Shown: piece by piece, positions 17,505-28,409 of the stretch
Position numbering within the stretch: the first letter of the stretch is position 1
Layout of the letters: every line of letters begins with the position of its first letter
From: Actinomadura sp. HBU206391
GTDB lineage: Bacteria; Actinomycetota; Actinomycetes; Streptosporangiales; Streptosporangiaceae
Assembly: GCF_014323665.1 (NCBI RefSeq)
Contig: NZ_JABVEB010000010.1
Span: 1-64,000, forward strand
DNA length: 64,000 bases
Reading direction: 5' to 3'
The notes under the pieces: generated by a model
Told to the model about the DNA's origin: nothing
The model's database searches: none
What the model saw: only the letters and a program-made list of their open reading frames with translations
Translations under genes and position numbers: made by a program

Positions 17505-18785
17505 TCACCTTCCCCTGTTTCCCTGCCGCTGTTTCCCTGCCGCGCCCTTCGACCGGGGGGCGTAGATCAGGCGGCGCAGCACGACCTCGGCGGGCCCGCG
17601 GCGGTCGGCGCGTTCCAGCGCGTACGCCCCGGCGGCGACGACCAGCCAAACGCCCACGGCGAAGAGGACCATGGTGGCGCTGCTGAGATTCGCGCCGAGA
17701 AGACCCAGCCCCCAGGCGGCGAGCAGCGGTGAGAAGACCAGCGAGTGGCTCAGGTAGGACGGCAGGGAGCGCTTGCCGACGGCGGCGATCGCGATCACCG
17801 GTCGGCTCTCCGTTACCCGCCGAGACATCGCGTGCGCGGCCAGCGCGAGGCACGCCACGTAGCCGAGCCCGCAGGGGATTCCGGTGAGGCCCCGGAGCTG
17901 CGACAGCACGCCCTCCTCCGAGACCGCCGCGGGCGGTACGTCCAACACGCCGAGGTGGGCGAGCGCCGCGGGCAGCCCGCCCAGCCAGCCGATCGTGATC
18001 CCGATGACCGCCGTCCACCGCAGCAGCCGGAGATGGTCGTGCGGCTCCTCCAGGATGCGCCGCCGGGCGGCCCAGAACCCCAGCAGGAACTGGGGCGCCG
18101 TGACCGAGAAGATCCCGCCGACGAACGTCACGAACAGTCCCGTCTCCAACCGGGTCCGCGCGGCGGCGAAAACGTTCTGCTCGCCCGAGGCGTAGACCTC
18201 GGTCGTCGGCGGTGCTCCCGCGTTGCCGACCGCTCCGAGATCGCCGGTGACCGCGGCCCCGATCGCCTCGGCGGCGAAAAAGATCGTGAGCCCGGCCGCG
18301 ACCGCACTCCACACCAGCAGGGTGCGATCGGAGCGCCGAAGGAACAGCCAGCCCAGGAGCAGGCCCACCACGCCGTACGAGCCGACGATGTCCCCGGCCA
18401 TCAGCAGCGTGGCGTGCAGGAGGCCGAAGACGATCAGCCACAGGCTGCGCCTGCGCAGCAGCCGCACCGCCGCGCGTTCCTCCGCCCCGGCCGCCGTCTG
18501 GCGCAGGTAGAGCTGCATCATCCCGTAGCGAAAAGGAACGAGAACAGCGGATAAACGCGCAGGTCCAGCATCGTGATCATCAGGAACTGCGCCGTACGGT
18601 CGAGGAACGCCCCCTCGTACGGATGCCACCCCGACGGTCCCTGCCGCGCCGCGTACAGATAGAAGACGGTGTTGGACAGCACGATCAGCAGCAGCATGAT
18701 GCCGCGCCAGGTCGGGGGCGAGCGCCCGCTCGGCCGCCCGCACGGGGCCACGCGCGACGGTGGAACGTTCGGTGATTCCTCGCAT
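17505..18785 (-). pseudogene. DUF418-family membrane protein, frameshifted twice
   Basis: The product is a DUF418-type polytopic membrane protein of unknown function. The frame from ATG 18785 gives AERALAPDLAR; it then switches near 18700-18708 to a second frame giving GIMLLLIVLSNTVFYLY through YPLFSFLF; it switches back near 18522-18530 to give YGMMQLYLRQ and the rest (SLWLIVFGLLHATLLMAGD, about nine membrane helices, end LRRLIYAP). The junction FLF/YGMMQ fits loss of a single G from an original FLFGYGMMQ. The two shifts nearly compensate. Either the gene is inactive or the assembly has local indel errors. Confidence 0.75.
17515..17542. repeat. 14-bp tandem duplication at a gene-decay junction
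   Basis: CTGTTTCCCTGCCG occurs twice without spacer, at 17515-17528 and 17529-17542. It sits exactly where the DUF418 C-terminus meets the truncated sigma remnant, which suggests that slippage or a deletion endpoint shaped this junction. Confidence 0.8.
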
Positions 18786-19189
18786 GGTCCGACGCTGGGA
18801 ACGCCCCTGGGGCGTGACATCGGCCACTCGGCCACGTCGCACCGACGGAAGTCGAAGAGGCGAGTCCGGGGGGCGGAAATCGACCGCGAACCGGCCTGGG
18901 AGTTCGGGAACACCGCAGTGGCCTCGCGCGTTGGAGCGGGTGTCAGCAAAGTTGCGTCACATACACTCAAGTCATTTGACAACAGTCGGGCGACAGGGCA
19001 ATCTTTCGACTGCATGGCTGAACCCGCGAGCGGGCGGGCCGCGCCGGAACCGGGGAGCGAGAAAAGCCCACGAGGAAGACGCCGCCACCGGCCCCCGCGA
19101 GCAGTCGTGCCGGAGGCAACAGACCGACACAAGGCACAGCGGCCGCCACCCCGCGGCGGCCGGGCTACACATCGACGGAGGACGAGCTA
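18786..19189 (+). promoter_or_regulatory. dnaK upstream region with HspR-type (HAIR-like) operator and -35 box
   Basis: No gene is seen in these 404 bases. GTTGCGT (18951-18957), 7 nt, then ACTCAAG (18965-18971) matches the HspR operator CTTGAGT-N7-ACTCAAG in one half exactly and 5 of 7 positions in the other. TTGACA (18976-18981) just downstream may be the -35 box; the -10 is unclear. The HspR gene lies at the end of the operon, consistent with autogenous repression as known in Streptomyces. Confidence 0.6.
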
Positions 19190-21055
<1,866 letters not shown>

Positions 21056-21149
21056 GCGAACCCACCAACCGTGAGGTGAGGAGCGGGGCGAGCCGTCCAC
21101 GACGGCATGCCCCGGTCCGCCTCCCCGAGTCCGCGGGTGAGGAGGAGAC

Positions 21150-21860
21150 GTGACGGAGCGCCAGCCGGATCAAGAACACGACGGCCCGGTCATCCGCGAC
21201 AATCGGCGGATCGATCCCAAGACCGGCCAGGTCCGGGACACGGCGACGGCGCCCAGCGGCTCGACGCCGGCTCCCCCGGCCGAGCAGGTCGACGATTCCA
21301 CCGAGGGAGCCGAGGTGGCCAAGTTGAAGTCCCAGTTGGCGGAGCGCACCACCGATCTGCAGCGCCTGCAGGCCGAGTACGCCAACTACCGCAAGCGGGT
21401 CGAACGCGATCGGGTGGCCGTTCGCGAGCAGGCGCTCGCGAACGTGCTCGCCGAGTTGCTGCCGGTGCTCGACGACATCGGCCGGGCCCGTGACCACGAG
21501 GAGCTCACCGGCGGCTTCAAGTCCGTCGCCGAGGCCCTCGAGGCGGCCGTCGGCAAGCTCGGCCTGGTGCGGTTCGGGGAGAAGGGCGAGCCGTTCGACC
21601 CCACGGTGCACGAGGCGCTGATGCACTCGTACTCTGCCGATGTGACCGAGCCGACCTGTGTCGACGTCCTGCAGCCGGGCTACCGGATCGGCGAGCGCGT
21701 CATGCGGGCCGCCAGGGTCGCGGTGGCCGAACCCGACGAGGACGCAGCCGCCGGAACGGGCGCGCCTGCGGCCGCCGGCGCGGGCGAGGACACCGGCGCC
21801 GGCGTGGCCTCGGATACGAGCGCCGACGCCGACACCAACGCGGCGGGCACCGAGAAGTGA
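21150..21860 (+). CDS. grpE: nucleotide exchange factor GrpE
   Basis: A 236-aa nucleotide exchange factor for DnaK. A charged disordered N-terminus is followed by a coiled coil ([25 protein letters not shown]) and the GrpE head domain with the signature region ending [11 protein letters not shown]. The Ala/Asp-rich tail is typical of actinobacterial forms. GTG 21150 follows GAGGAG. The gap to dnaK is 94 nt and to dnaJ 73 nt. Confidence 0.96.
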   Translation: MTERQPDQEHDGPVIRDNRRIDPKTGQVRDTATAPSGSTPAPPAEQVDDSTEGAEVAKLKSQLAERTTDLQRLQAEYANYRKRVERDRVAVREQALANVLAELLPVLDDIGRARDHEELTGGFKSVAEALEAAVGKLGLVRFGEKGEPFDPTVHEALMHSYSADVTEPTCVDVLQPGYRIGERVMRAARVAVAEPDEDAAAGTGAPAAAGAGEDTGAGVASDTSADADTNAAGTEK

Positions 21861-21933
21861 TTCAGTCCGGGCGGTCCCGGTCCCCCGGGGCCGCCCGGAC
21901 GACGAGAACCCGGCAATCGAAAAGAGAGGCGCC

Positions 21934-23094
21934 GTGAGCACCAAGGACTTCCTGGAGAAGGACTACTACAAGGTCCTCGGCGTCTCCAAGACCGCCGGCC
22001 AGGACGAGATCAAGAAGTCCTACCGCAAGCTCGCGCGGAAGTATCACCCCGACGCGAACAAGGGCGACAGCGAGGCCGAGGACCGGTTCAAGGAGATCTC
22101 CGAGGCCTACGACGTCCTGTCGGACGACAAGCGGCGCAAGGAGTACGACGAGGCCCGGAAGTACGGTGTCGGCGGCTTCCGCTCGCAGCCGGGCGGCGGT
22201 TTCGGCTTCGACCTCGGCGACCTGTTCGGCAACCAGCCCGGCCAGGCCGGAGGCGCCGGTGAGCGGATCGGCGACATCTTTGGCGGGCTGTTCAACCGGG
22301 GCGCCGGCACCCGGCAGACGAGCCGGCGGCCCAGGCGCGGCGCCGACGTCGAGTCCGAGGTGACGCTGTCGTTCGGCGAGGCCCTCGACGGCATTACGAT
22401 GCCGCTCCGGCTGACCAGCGAGGCCGCGTGCGCCGGCTGCCGCGGCACCGGCGCCAAGGCGGGCACCGTGCCGCGCGTCTGCCCGTCGTGCGAGGGCACC
22501 GGGCAGGAGAATCGCAACATGGGCAGCTTCTCCTTCGCCGAGCCGTGCCAGGAGTGCCGCGGCCGCGGACTGGTCGTCGACGACCCGTGCCCGATCTGCC
22601 ACGGCAGCGGCCGGGCGACCGGCACCCGTACCATCCAGGCCCGTATCCCGGCCGGCGTCTCGGACGCCCAGCGGATCCGGCTCAAGGGCAAGGGCGCTCC
22701 CGGTGAGAGCGGCGGGCCGGCCGGCGACCTGTACGTCGTCGTCAAGGTGGCCCCGCACAAGGTGTTCGGACGCAGCGGCGACAACCTCACCATCACCGTG
22801 CCGATCACGTTCCCCGAGGCCGCGCTGGGCGCCGAGATCAAGGCGCCGACCCACCGCGGCCAGCCGGTGACCCTGCGGATCCCGGCCGGCACGCCCAACG
22901 GCCGTACGTTCCGGGTGCGCGGCCGCGGCGCGACCCGACGCGACGGTTCCAAGGGCGACCTGCTCGTCACGGTCGACGTGCAGGTGCCGCAGAAGCTCGA
23001 CGACACCACGCGTGAGGCGCTGGAGCGGCTGCGCGCCTCGGGCAGTGGTGACGACCTCCGCAGCGAACTGCTCCAGTTGGCCAGGGAGGGATGA
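21934..23094 (+). CDS. dnaJ: molecular chaperone DnaJ (Hsp40)
   Basis: A 386-aa DnaJ. It has the J domain with KYHPDANKG (HPD motif), a Gly/Phe-rich linker ([13 protein letters not shown]), four zinc-binding CxxCxGxG repeats ([32 protein letters not shown]) and the C-terminal substrate-binding domains. GTG 21934 follows AAAGAGAGG; the longer upstream frame overlaps grpE and is not coding. Its stop overlaps the first possible hspR ATG. Confidence 0.97.
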   Translation: MSTKDFLEKDYYKVLGVSKTAGQDEIKKSYRKLARKYHPDANKGDSEAEDRFKEISEAYDVLSDDKRRKEYDEARKYGVGGFRSQPGGGFGFDLGDLFGNQPGQAGGAGERIGDIFGGLFNRGAGTRQTSRRPRRGADVESEVTLSFGEALDGITMPLRLTSEAACAGCRGTGAKAGTVPRVCPSCEGTGQENRNMGSFSFAEPCQECRGRGLVVDDPCPICHGSGRATGTRTIQARIPAGVSDAQRIRLKGKGAPGESGGPAGDLYVVVKVAPHKVFGRSGDNLTITVPITFPEAALGAEIKAPTHRGQPVTLRIPAGTPNGRTFRVRGRGATRRDGSKGDLLVTVDVQVPQKLDDTTREALERLRASGSGDDLRSELLQLAREG

Positions 23095-23099
23095 ACGGC

Positions 23100-23537
23100 A
23101 TGAACTTCGCAGACGACTCTCCTGTCTACGTCATCTCGGTCGCGGCACAGTTGTCCGGTCTGCACCCGCAGACCCTGCGGACCTATGACCGCATGGGGCT
23201 CGTCTCACCGGGCCGTACGGCCGGCCGCGGCCGCCGCTATTCGACGCGCGACATCGAGATGCTGCGCGAGATCCAGCGGCTGTCCCAGGAAGAGGGCATC
23301 AACCTCGCCGGGATCAAGCACATCCTCGAACTCCAGCGCGAGGTCGCCCGGCTGCGCGACGAGGTCGCCCGGCTTCATTCGCTGATCGGCAACCTCGGCA
23401 ACGAGCTGGAGTCGACCCGGGCCGTCGCCGCAAGACTGGCCAAGCTGCGGCACGACCCGGACCCGGGCGGGCGCGATCTCGTACCGATCCGGCAGACCAG
23501 CGTCGTGCTGTGGCGGCAGACGGGCGACAACCCGTGA
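23100..23537 (+). CDS. hspR: heat-shock repressor HspR (MerR family)
   Basis: A MerR-type DNA-binding protein (145 aa). The winged helix is at residues 10-75 (VISVAAQLSGLHPQTLRTYDR), then a coiled coil (ELQREVARLRDEVARL). HspR represses the dnaK operon by binding HAIR sites, with DnaK as co-repressor in Streptomyces. I prefer ATG 23100 because AGGGAGG (23083-23089) is then well spaced; ATG 23091, overlapping the dnaJ stop, is too close to it. A matching operator half is present upstream of dnaK. Confidence 0.93.
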   Translation: MNFADDSPVYVISVAAQLSGLHPQTLRTYDRMGLVSPGRTAGRGRRYSTRDIEMLREIQRLSQEEGINLAGIKHILELQREVARLRDEVARLHSLIGNLGNELESTRAVAARLAKLRHDPDPGGRDLVPIRQTSVVLWRQTGDNP

Positions 23538-23695
23538 TCGGCCGGCCCGAACCGGCGGGGCCCGGATCGGCACAGCACGGATCGGCAGAGCGCGAATCAA
23601 AGAACGTGAATCGGTAGTACAGGGCGGGCCGAGCGTCGCGGCCGATCAGGTCACGACCAAGGGTCCGCGCCACAGGGGACAGGGAGGGGACAGGC

Positions 23696-26302
23696 GTGGA
23701 CTACAAGCTGACGCAGAGAAGTCAGGAGGCCGTGTCCGCCGCCGTCCGGCGGGCGGCCACCAAGGGTAACCCGCAGGTGGAGCCGGTCCATCTGCTGGTG
23801 GCGCTGCTCGGCCAGGCCGACGGCATCGCCGGCCCCCTGCTCGAGGCCGTCGGCGCCGACGGGCGGGCGCTGCGCCGCCAGGCCGAGGAGGCTCTGGCCG
23901 CCCTGCCCAAGGCCGCGGGCTCGACGGTCGGGGCGCCGCAGTACTCCCGCCCGTGGCTCGTCGCCATCAACACCGCAGCCAACCGCGCCAAGCAGCTCGA
24001 GGACGAGTACGTCTCCACCGAGCACCTGCTGGTCGGGCTGGCCGACAACGAACGCGACACCGCCGGCGCGCTGCTGCGCAAGGCCGGAGCGACTCCGAAG
24101 GCCCTGCTGGACGCGTTCGAGAAGGTCCGCGGCCATGCCAAGGTGACCAGCGAGAACCCCGAGGACACCTACCAGGCGCTGGAGAAGTACGGCGTCGACC
24201 TCACCGAGCACGCCCGTGAGGGCAGGCTCGACCCGGTGATCGGCCGCGACGCCGAGATCCGCCGGGTCGTGCAGGTGCTCAGCAGAAGGACGAAGAACAA
24301 CCCGGTGCTCATCGGCGAACCGGGCGTCGGCAAGACCGCCGTCGTCGAGGGCCTGGCACAGCGGATCGTCGCCGGCGACGTTCCCGAGTCGCTGCGGAAC
24401 AAGCGACTGGTCTCGCTCGACCTCAGTGCCATGGTCGCCGGCGCGAAGTACCGCGGCGAGTTCGAAGAGCGGCTCAAGGCCGTACTGGGCGAGATCAAGC
24501 AGAGCGACGGCCAGATCATCACGTTCATCGACGAGCTGCACACCATGGTCGGGGCGGGCGCGGCCGAGGGCGCGATGGACGCGGGCAACATGCTCAAGCC
24601 CATGCTGGCCCGCGGTGAGCTGCGCATGATCGGCGCGACCACGCTCGACGAGTACCGCGAGCGGATCGAGAAGGACCCCGCGCTGGAACGCCGGTTCCAG
24701 CAGGTCTTCGTCGGCGAGCCGTCCGTCGAGGACACCATCGCGATCCTGCGCGGGCTCAAGGGCCGGTACGAGGCGCACCACCAGGTGCAGATCGCCGACT
24801 CGGCGCTGGTCGCCGCCTCGACGCTGTCCGACCGGTACATCACCGCGCGGTTCCTGCCCGACAAGGCCATCGACCTGGTCGACGAGGCCGCCTCCCGGCT
24901 GCGGATGGAGATCGACTCCCGCCCGGTCGAGATCGATGTGCTGCAGCGTGCCGTCGACCGGCTGAAGATGGAGGAGATGGCGCTCTCCAAGGAGTCCGAC
25001 GACGCCTCCAAGCAGCGACTGGAGCGGATCCAGCGGGATCTCGCCGACAAGCAGGAGCAGCTCAACGCCCTCGTCAGCCGCTGGGACCAGGAGAAGGCCG
25101 GGCTCAACAAGGTCGGCGAGCTCAAGAAGCGGATCGACCGGTTGCGCGGTGAGGCCCAACGCGCCCAGCGCGACGGCGACCTCGAGACCTCAGCCCGCCT
25201 CACGTACGGCGAGATCCCGGAGCTGGAGAAGGAACTCGCCGCCGCCTCCGAGGCCGCGGAGAACCGCGAGGCCATGGTCAAGGAGGAGGTCGGCCCCGAC
25301 GACGTCGCCGAGGTCGTCTCGTCGTGGACGGGCGTGCCCGTCGGCCGGCTGCTCGAGGGCGAGACCGGCAAGCTGCTGCGGATGGAGGACGAGCTGGGCC
25401 GCCGGCTCATCGGCCAGTCCGCGGCGGTCGAAGCCGTCTCGGACGCCGTACGGCGGGCCCGCACGGGCATCTCCGACCCCGACCGGCCGACCGGCGCGTT
25501 CCTGTTCCTCGGCCCGACCGGTGTCGGCAAGACCGAGCTGGCCAAGGCCCTCGCCGACTTCCTGTTCGACGACGAGCGGGCCATGACCCGGATCGACATG
25601 AGCGAGTACGGCGAGAAGCACTCCGTCGCCCGGCTGGTCGGCGCCCCGCCCGGCTACATCGGTTACGAGGAGGGCGGGCAGCTCACCGAGGCCGTCCGGC
25701 GCCGTCCGTACGGCGTGGTGCTCCTCGACGAGGTGGAGAAGGCCCACCCGGAGGTCTTCGACATCCTGCTGCAGGTGTTCGACGACGGACGGCTCACCGA
25801 CGGCCAGGGCCGTACGGTCGACTTCCGCAACACCATCCTGATCATGACGTCGAACCTTGGCTCGCAGTTCCTGGTCGATCCGACGTTGGAGAACGGCGTC
25901 AAGCGCGATGCCGTGATGACCGCAGTGCGCAAGAGCTTCAAGCCCGAGTTCCTCAACCGGCTCGACGACGTCATCATCTTCGACGCGCTGACCACCGACG
26001 AGCTCACCCGGATCGTCGATCTCCAGGTGGACCGGCTGGCCGCGCGGCTGGCCGACCGGCAGCTGGCGCTGACCGTCACCGAGGCCGCGCGTGAGTGGCT
26101 GGCGGTCACCGGCTACGACCCGGTGTACGGTGCCCGCCCGCTGCGCCGTCTCGTGCAGAGCGCGATCGGCGACCGGCTCGCCCGCTCGCTGCTGTCCGGC
26201 GAGGTACGCGACGGGGACGAGGTGGTCGTCGACCTCGACGAGGCCGCCGACGCCCTCACCGTCGGGCCGGCGCAGCCCGCTGCGGTCTCGTTCGACAAGT
26301 AG
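23696..26302 (+). CDS. clpB: ATP-dependent disaggregase ClpB
   Basis: An 868-aa Hsp100 chaperone. It has an N domain with two Clp repeats, NBD1 with Walker [11 protein letters not shown] (near residue 207), the middle coiled-coil domain (about 405-530), then NBD2 with Walker [11 protein letters not shown] (near 607) and the sensor-2 region GARPLRR. It works with DnaK-DnaJ-GrpE to dissolve aggregates, and its position after hspR fits joint heat-shock control, but I found no clear HAIR site in the 158-nt gap before it. GTG start with AGGGAGGGGA upstream. Confidence 0.97.
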   Translation: MDYKLTQRSQEAVSAAVRRAATKGNPQVEPVHLLVALLGQADGIAGPLLEAVGADGRALRRQAEEALAALPKAAGSTVGAPQYSRPWLVAINTAANRAKQLEDEYVSTEHLLVGLADNERDTAGALLRKAGATPKALLDAFEKVRGHAKVTSENPEDTYQALEKYGVDLTEHAREGRLDPVIGRDAEIRRVVQVLSRRTKNNPVLIGEPGVGKTAVVEGLAQRIVAGDVPESLRNKRLVSLDLSAMVAGAKYRGEFEERLKAVLGEIKQSDGQIITFIDELHTMVGAGAAEGAMDAGNMLKPMLARGELRMIGATTLDEYRERIEKDPALERRFQQVFVGEPSVEDTIAILRGLKGRYEAHHQVQIADSALVAASTLSDRYITARFLPDKAIDLVDEAASRLRMEIDSRPVEIDVLQRAVDRLKMEEMALSKESDDASKQRLERIQRDLADKQEQLNALVSRWDQEKAGLNKVGELKKRIDRLRGEAQRAQRDGDLETSARLTYGEIPELEKELAAASEAAENREAMVKEEVGPDDVAEVVSSWTGVPVGRLLEGETGKLLRMEDELGRRLIGQSAAVEAVSDAVRRARTGISDPDRPTGAFLFLGPTGVGKTELAKALADFLFDDERAMTRIDMSEYGEKHSVARLVGAPPGYIGYEEGGQLTEAVRRRPYGVVLLDEVEKAHPEVFDILLQVFDDGRLTDGQGRTVDFRNTILIMTSNLGSQFLVDPTLENGVKRDAVMTAVRKSFKPEFLNRLDDVIIFDALTTDELTRIVDLQVDRLAARLADRQLALTVTEAAREWLAVTGYDPVYGARPLRRLVQSAIGDRLARSLLSGEVRDGDEVVVDLDEAADALTVGPAQPAAVSFDK

Positions 26303-26319
26303 CGCTGCTAACACACACT

Positions 26320-26399
26320 CCAGCGCCGTTCAGTGTCGGGAAACGCACCACGAAGTCGCCCGTCCGTGGTTCGTTCGCCGACACTGAACGGCGTTCTGG
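26320..26399. repeat. 80-nt imperfect inverted repeat after clpB
   Basis: CGCCGTTCAGTGTCGG (26324-26339) pairs perfectly with 26378-26393, and the similarity continues inward and outward with few mismatches (CCAG at the left edge, ACCACG on the inner side). The whole 80 nt can fold into one long hairpin. It may terminate clpB and the convergent gene at 26416, or be a small repeat element. Confidence 0.65.
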
Positions 26400-26415
26400 G
26401 CTCATCCGGCGGAGA

Positions 26416-27042
26416 TCATCGGGCGGAGAAACGTGCGCTCGGCCCGCCGCGCAGCCGCCCCTCCGGCAGGCTGCGGCCGCACAGCACGAGCAGCAGATCC
26501 TGGGCGGCGCCGCTCAGCGGCGCCCCCGACCCGTAGGACCAGTCCAGGTCGTCGGCACGCAACTCGATGCCGTCCAGATCCACTCCGAAGTACTTGACCT
26601 GCTTCGGGCGAACGCCTCGCAACACGATGCCCAGCCGATCCTCGGGGACCTTCCGGGCCAGGCCCAGAGCGACCGTGATGTCCAGACCATGGATCACGTC
26701 GTGGGACAGAGCGCCCTCGAAACCGCCCCCCGGTGGCTTCCACGGGTGCGTCGCGTTCTCGCGCAGCGAGCCGAGGAGTTCCTCGGCCGGCAGTAGTGCC
26801 GCGTCGCGGCGGGCGGACCGGTCGGCCATCCGGTCGAAGTTCCCCCGCGCTCGTACGAGCTGCCACAGAAAACCGGGCAACGAGGACCGAAACGGCATGG
26901 TCATGTGCGCCACGACCTCGCGTACCCGCCACCCGGCGCACAGCGACGGCGCGTCCCATCGCTCGGCCGGCAGTTCACCCAGCAGGGCCGCGAGGTCCCG
27001 GCGCTCGGCCGCGATCGCCGCTCGTACATCCGTGTCCCGCAT
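26416..27042 (-). CDS. maleylpyruvate isomerase N-terminal domain (DinB-like) protein
   Basis: A 208-aa protein of the TIGR03083/MDMPI_N type. The N-terminal four-helix DinB-like fold carries WDAPSLCAGWRVREVVAHM, whose His is the first metal ligand of the family, and SHDVIHGLDI supplies the later His pair. Such proteins are mycothiol-dependent enzymes of mostly unknown substrate. ATG 27042 has GAGGAGG 6 nt upstream. It is a single minus-strand gene facing clpB. Confidence 0.85.
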   Translation of the reverse strand: MRDTDVRAAIAAERRDLAALLGELPAERWDAPSLCAGWRVREVVAHMTMPFRSSLPGFLWQLVRARGNFDRMADRSARRDAALLPAEELLGSLRENATHPWKPPGGGFEGALSHDVIHGLDITVALGLARKVPEDRLGIVLRGVRPKQVKYFGVDLDGIELRADDLDWSYGSGAPLSGAAQDLLLVLCGRSLPEGRLRGGPSARFSAR

Positions 27043-27312
27043 TCGATGCCTCCTCTCGCGGATCCATCGGCACGGATCCGCCCTCGCCCCCACCGACGAA
27101 CGGGCCGCCCGCCGACCGACATCGTCACGGCACCGTCATCGGGCCGCCGGGCCGCCGGGCCGCCCGGCCGTGAGGGCCGCGCGTGCGCGATCCGGACCTG
27201 AAGGCCGAGGCCGTTCTCGACCGGTGCGAATGACGGCTTGACGCCCGCCCCGGGTCACCGATCTGCTGACGGATGGATTCCGACAACGAGCGGATCGGTC
27301 TGAGGGAGTGGC

Positions 27313-28320
27313 ATGGACGACTTCATCGCGGGGCTGCCCAAGTGCGAACTGCACCTGCACATCGAGGGCACGCTGGAGCCGGAGCTGAAATTCCGGCTGG
27401 CCGAGCGCAACGGCATCGAACTTCCGCACGCGACGGTCGAAGAGGCGCGTGCGGCGTACAGCTTCGACAGCCTCACCTCGTTCCTGGTCGGCTACTACGA
27501 GAGCATGGACGTCCTGCGAACCGAGCCGGACTTCTACGATCTGGCGTACGCCTATCTCGCCAAGGCCGTGTCGCAGAACGTGCGCTACGCGGAGATCTTC
27601 TTCGATCCGCAGGCGCACACGTCGCGAGGCGTGCCCTTCGACATCGTGATCCGCGGGCTGCGGCGGGCGATCCTCGACGCCGAGCGTACGCTCGGCATCC
27701 GAGCGCAGCTCATCATGTGCTTCCTGCGCGACCTCTCCGCGGGGTACGCCATGGCGACGCTGATGGAGTCGCTCCCGTACCGGGAATGGATCGTGGGCGT
27801 CGGGCTCGACTCCGACGAGCGTGGCAACCCTCCCGTCAAGTTCGAGCAGGTCTTCGCCCGTGCCCGGCAGGAGGGTTACCTGCTGACCATGCACTGCGAC
27901 GTCGATCAGGAGAACTCCGTCACGCACATCCGGCAGTGTCTCGACGTCATCGGCGTCGACCGCATCGACCACGGGGTGAACGCGCTCGACGACTCGTCAC
28001 TGGTCGAGGAGATCCAACGGCGCGGGCTCGGCTTCACCGTCTGCCCAGTCTCGAACGGCTTCGTCACCGACGGGATCAAGGCCGAGGAGATCCGGCGCAT
28101 GCTCGACCTGGGCCTGCGGGTCACCGTGAACTCCGACGACCCGGCCTACTTCCTCGCCTACGTGACCGAGAATCTGCAGGCGGTGCACCAGGCCCTCGAC
28201 CTGACCACCGGCGACCTCGCCCGGCTGGAGCAGAACGCCTTCGAGATCAGTTGGCTGCCCCGTGCGGTCAAGGACGGCTACCTCGCCGAACTCACGGACT
28301 ACACCCGAACCCAGGGGTGA
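27313..28320 (+). CDS. adenosine/adenine deaminase-family amidohydrolase, variant active site
   Basis: A 335-aa TIM-barrel aminohydrolase of the ADA family. Metal ligands are visible: HLHIEG at the N-terminus (residues 14-19), the second-half His in MHCDVDQEN (near 197), and VNSDDPAYF (near 276) with the terminal Asp. The segment FFDPQAHTSRG is typical of the adenine-deaminase/aminohydrolase branch. The usual HAGE motif, whose Glu is catalytic, is replaced by HCDVDQEN. It is often annotated adenosine deaminase; the true substrate may be another 6-aminopurine. The ATG start follows GAGGGAGTGGC. Confidence 0.85.
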   Translation: MDDFIAGLPKCELHLHIEGTLEPELKFRLAERNGIELPHATVEEARAAYSFDSLTSFLVGYYESMDVLRTEPDFYDLAYAYLAKAVSQNVRYAEIFFDPQAHTSRGVPFDIVIRGLRRAILDAERTLGIRAQLIMCFLRDLSAGYAMATLMESLPYREWIVGVGLDSDERGNPPVKFEQVFARARQEGYLLTMHCDVDQENSVTHIRQCLDVIGVDRIDHGVNALDDSSLVEEIQRRGLGFTVCPVSNGFVTDGIKAEEIRRMLDLGLRVTVNSDDPAYFLAYVTENLQAVHQALDLTTGDLARLEQNAFEISWLPRAVKDGYLAELTDYTRTQG

Positions 28321-28339
28321 CGATCCCGCAGCCCCGTCG

Positions 28340-28361
28340 GAACAGAACGTCGACCCGGCCG
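28340..28361. repeat. 22-bp direct repeat, left copy, flanking the HNH gene
   Basis: A 22-bp word beginning GAACAGAACGTCGACC is identical to 30758-30779. It begins 19 nt after the stop of the deaminase gene. Confidence 0.9.
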
Positions 28362-28409
28362 GGGGCTACATCCGGGACGGCTCTAGCGGGGACCGAGGGT
28401 GCCGTTGTT

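Noticed and set aside
15997-18441. An 814-codon open frame on the minus strand suggesting a sigma/membrane fusion protein
   Set aside because: It strings together out-of-frame DUF418 sequence, half of a frameshifted sigma gene, out-of-frame region 4 and the partner gene. Family matches show three separate genes.
23538-23695. Search for a HAIR site before clpB
   Set aside because: No CTTGAGT or ACTCAAG half-site is present; only short GATCGGCA repeats are seen.
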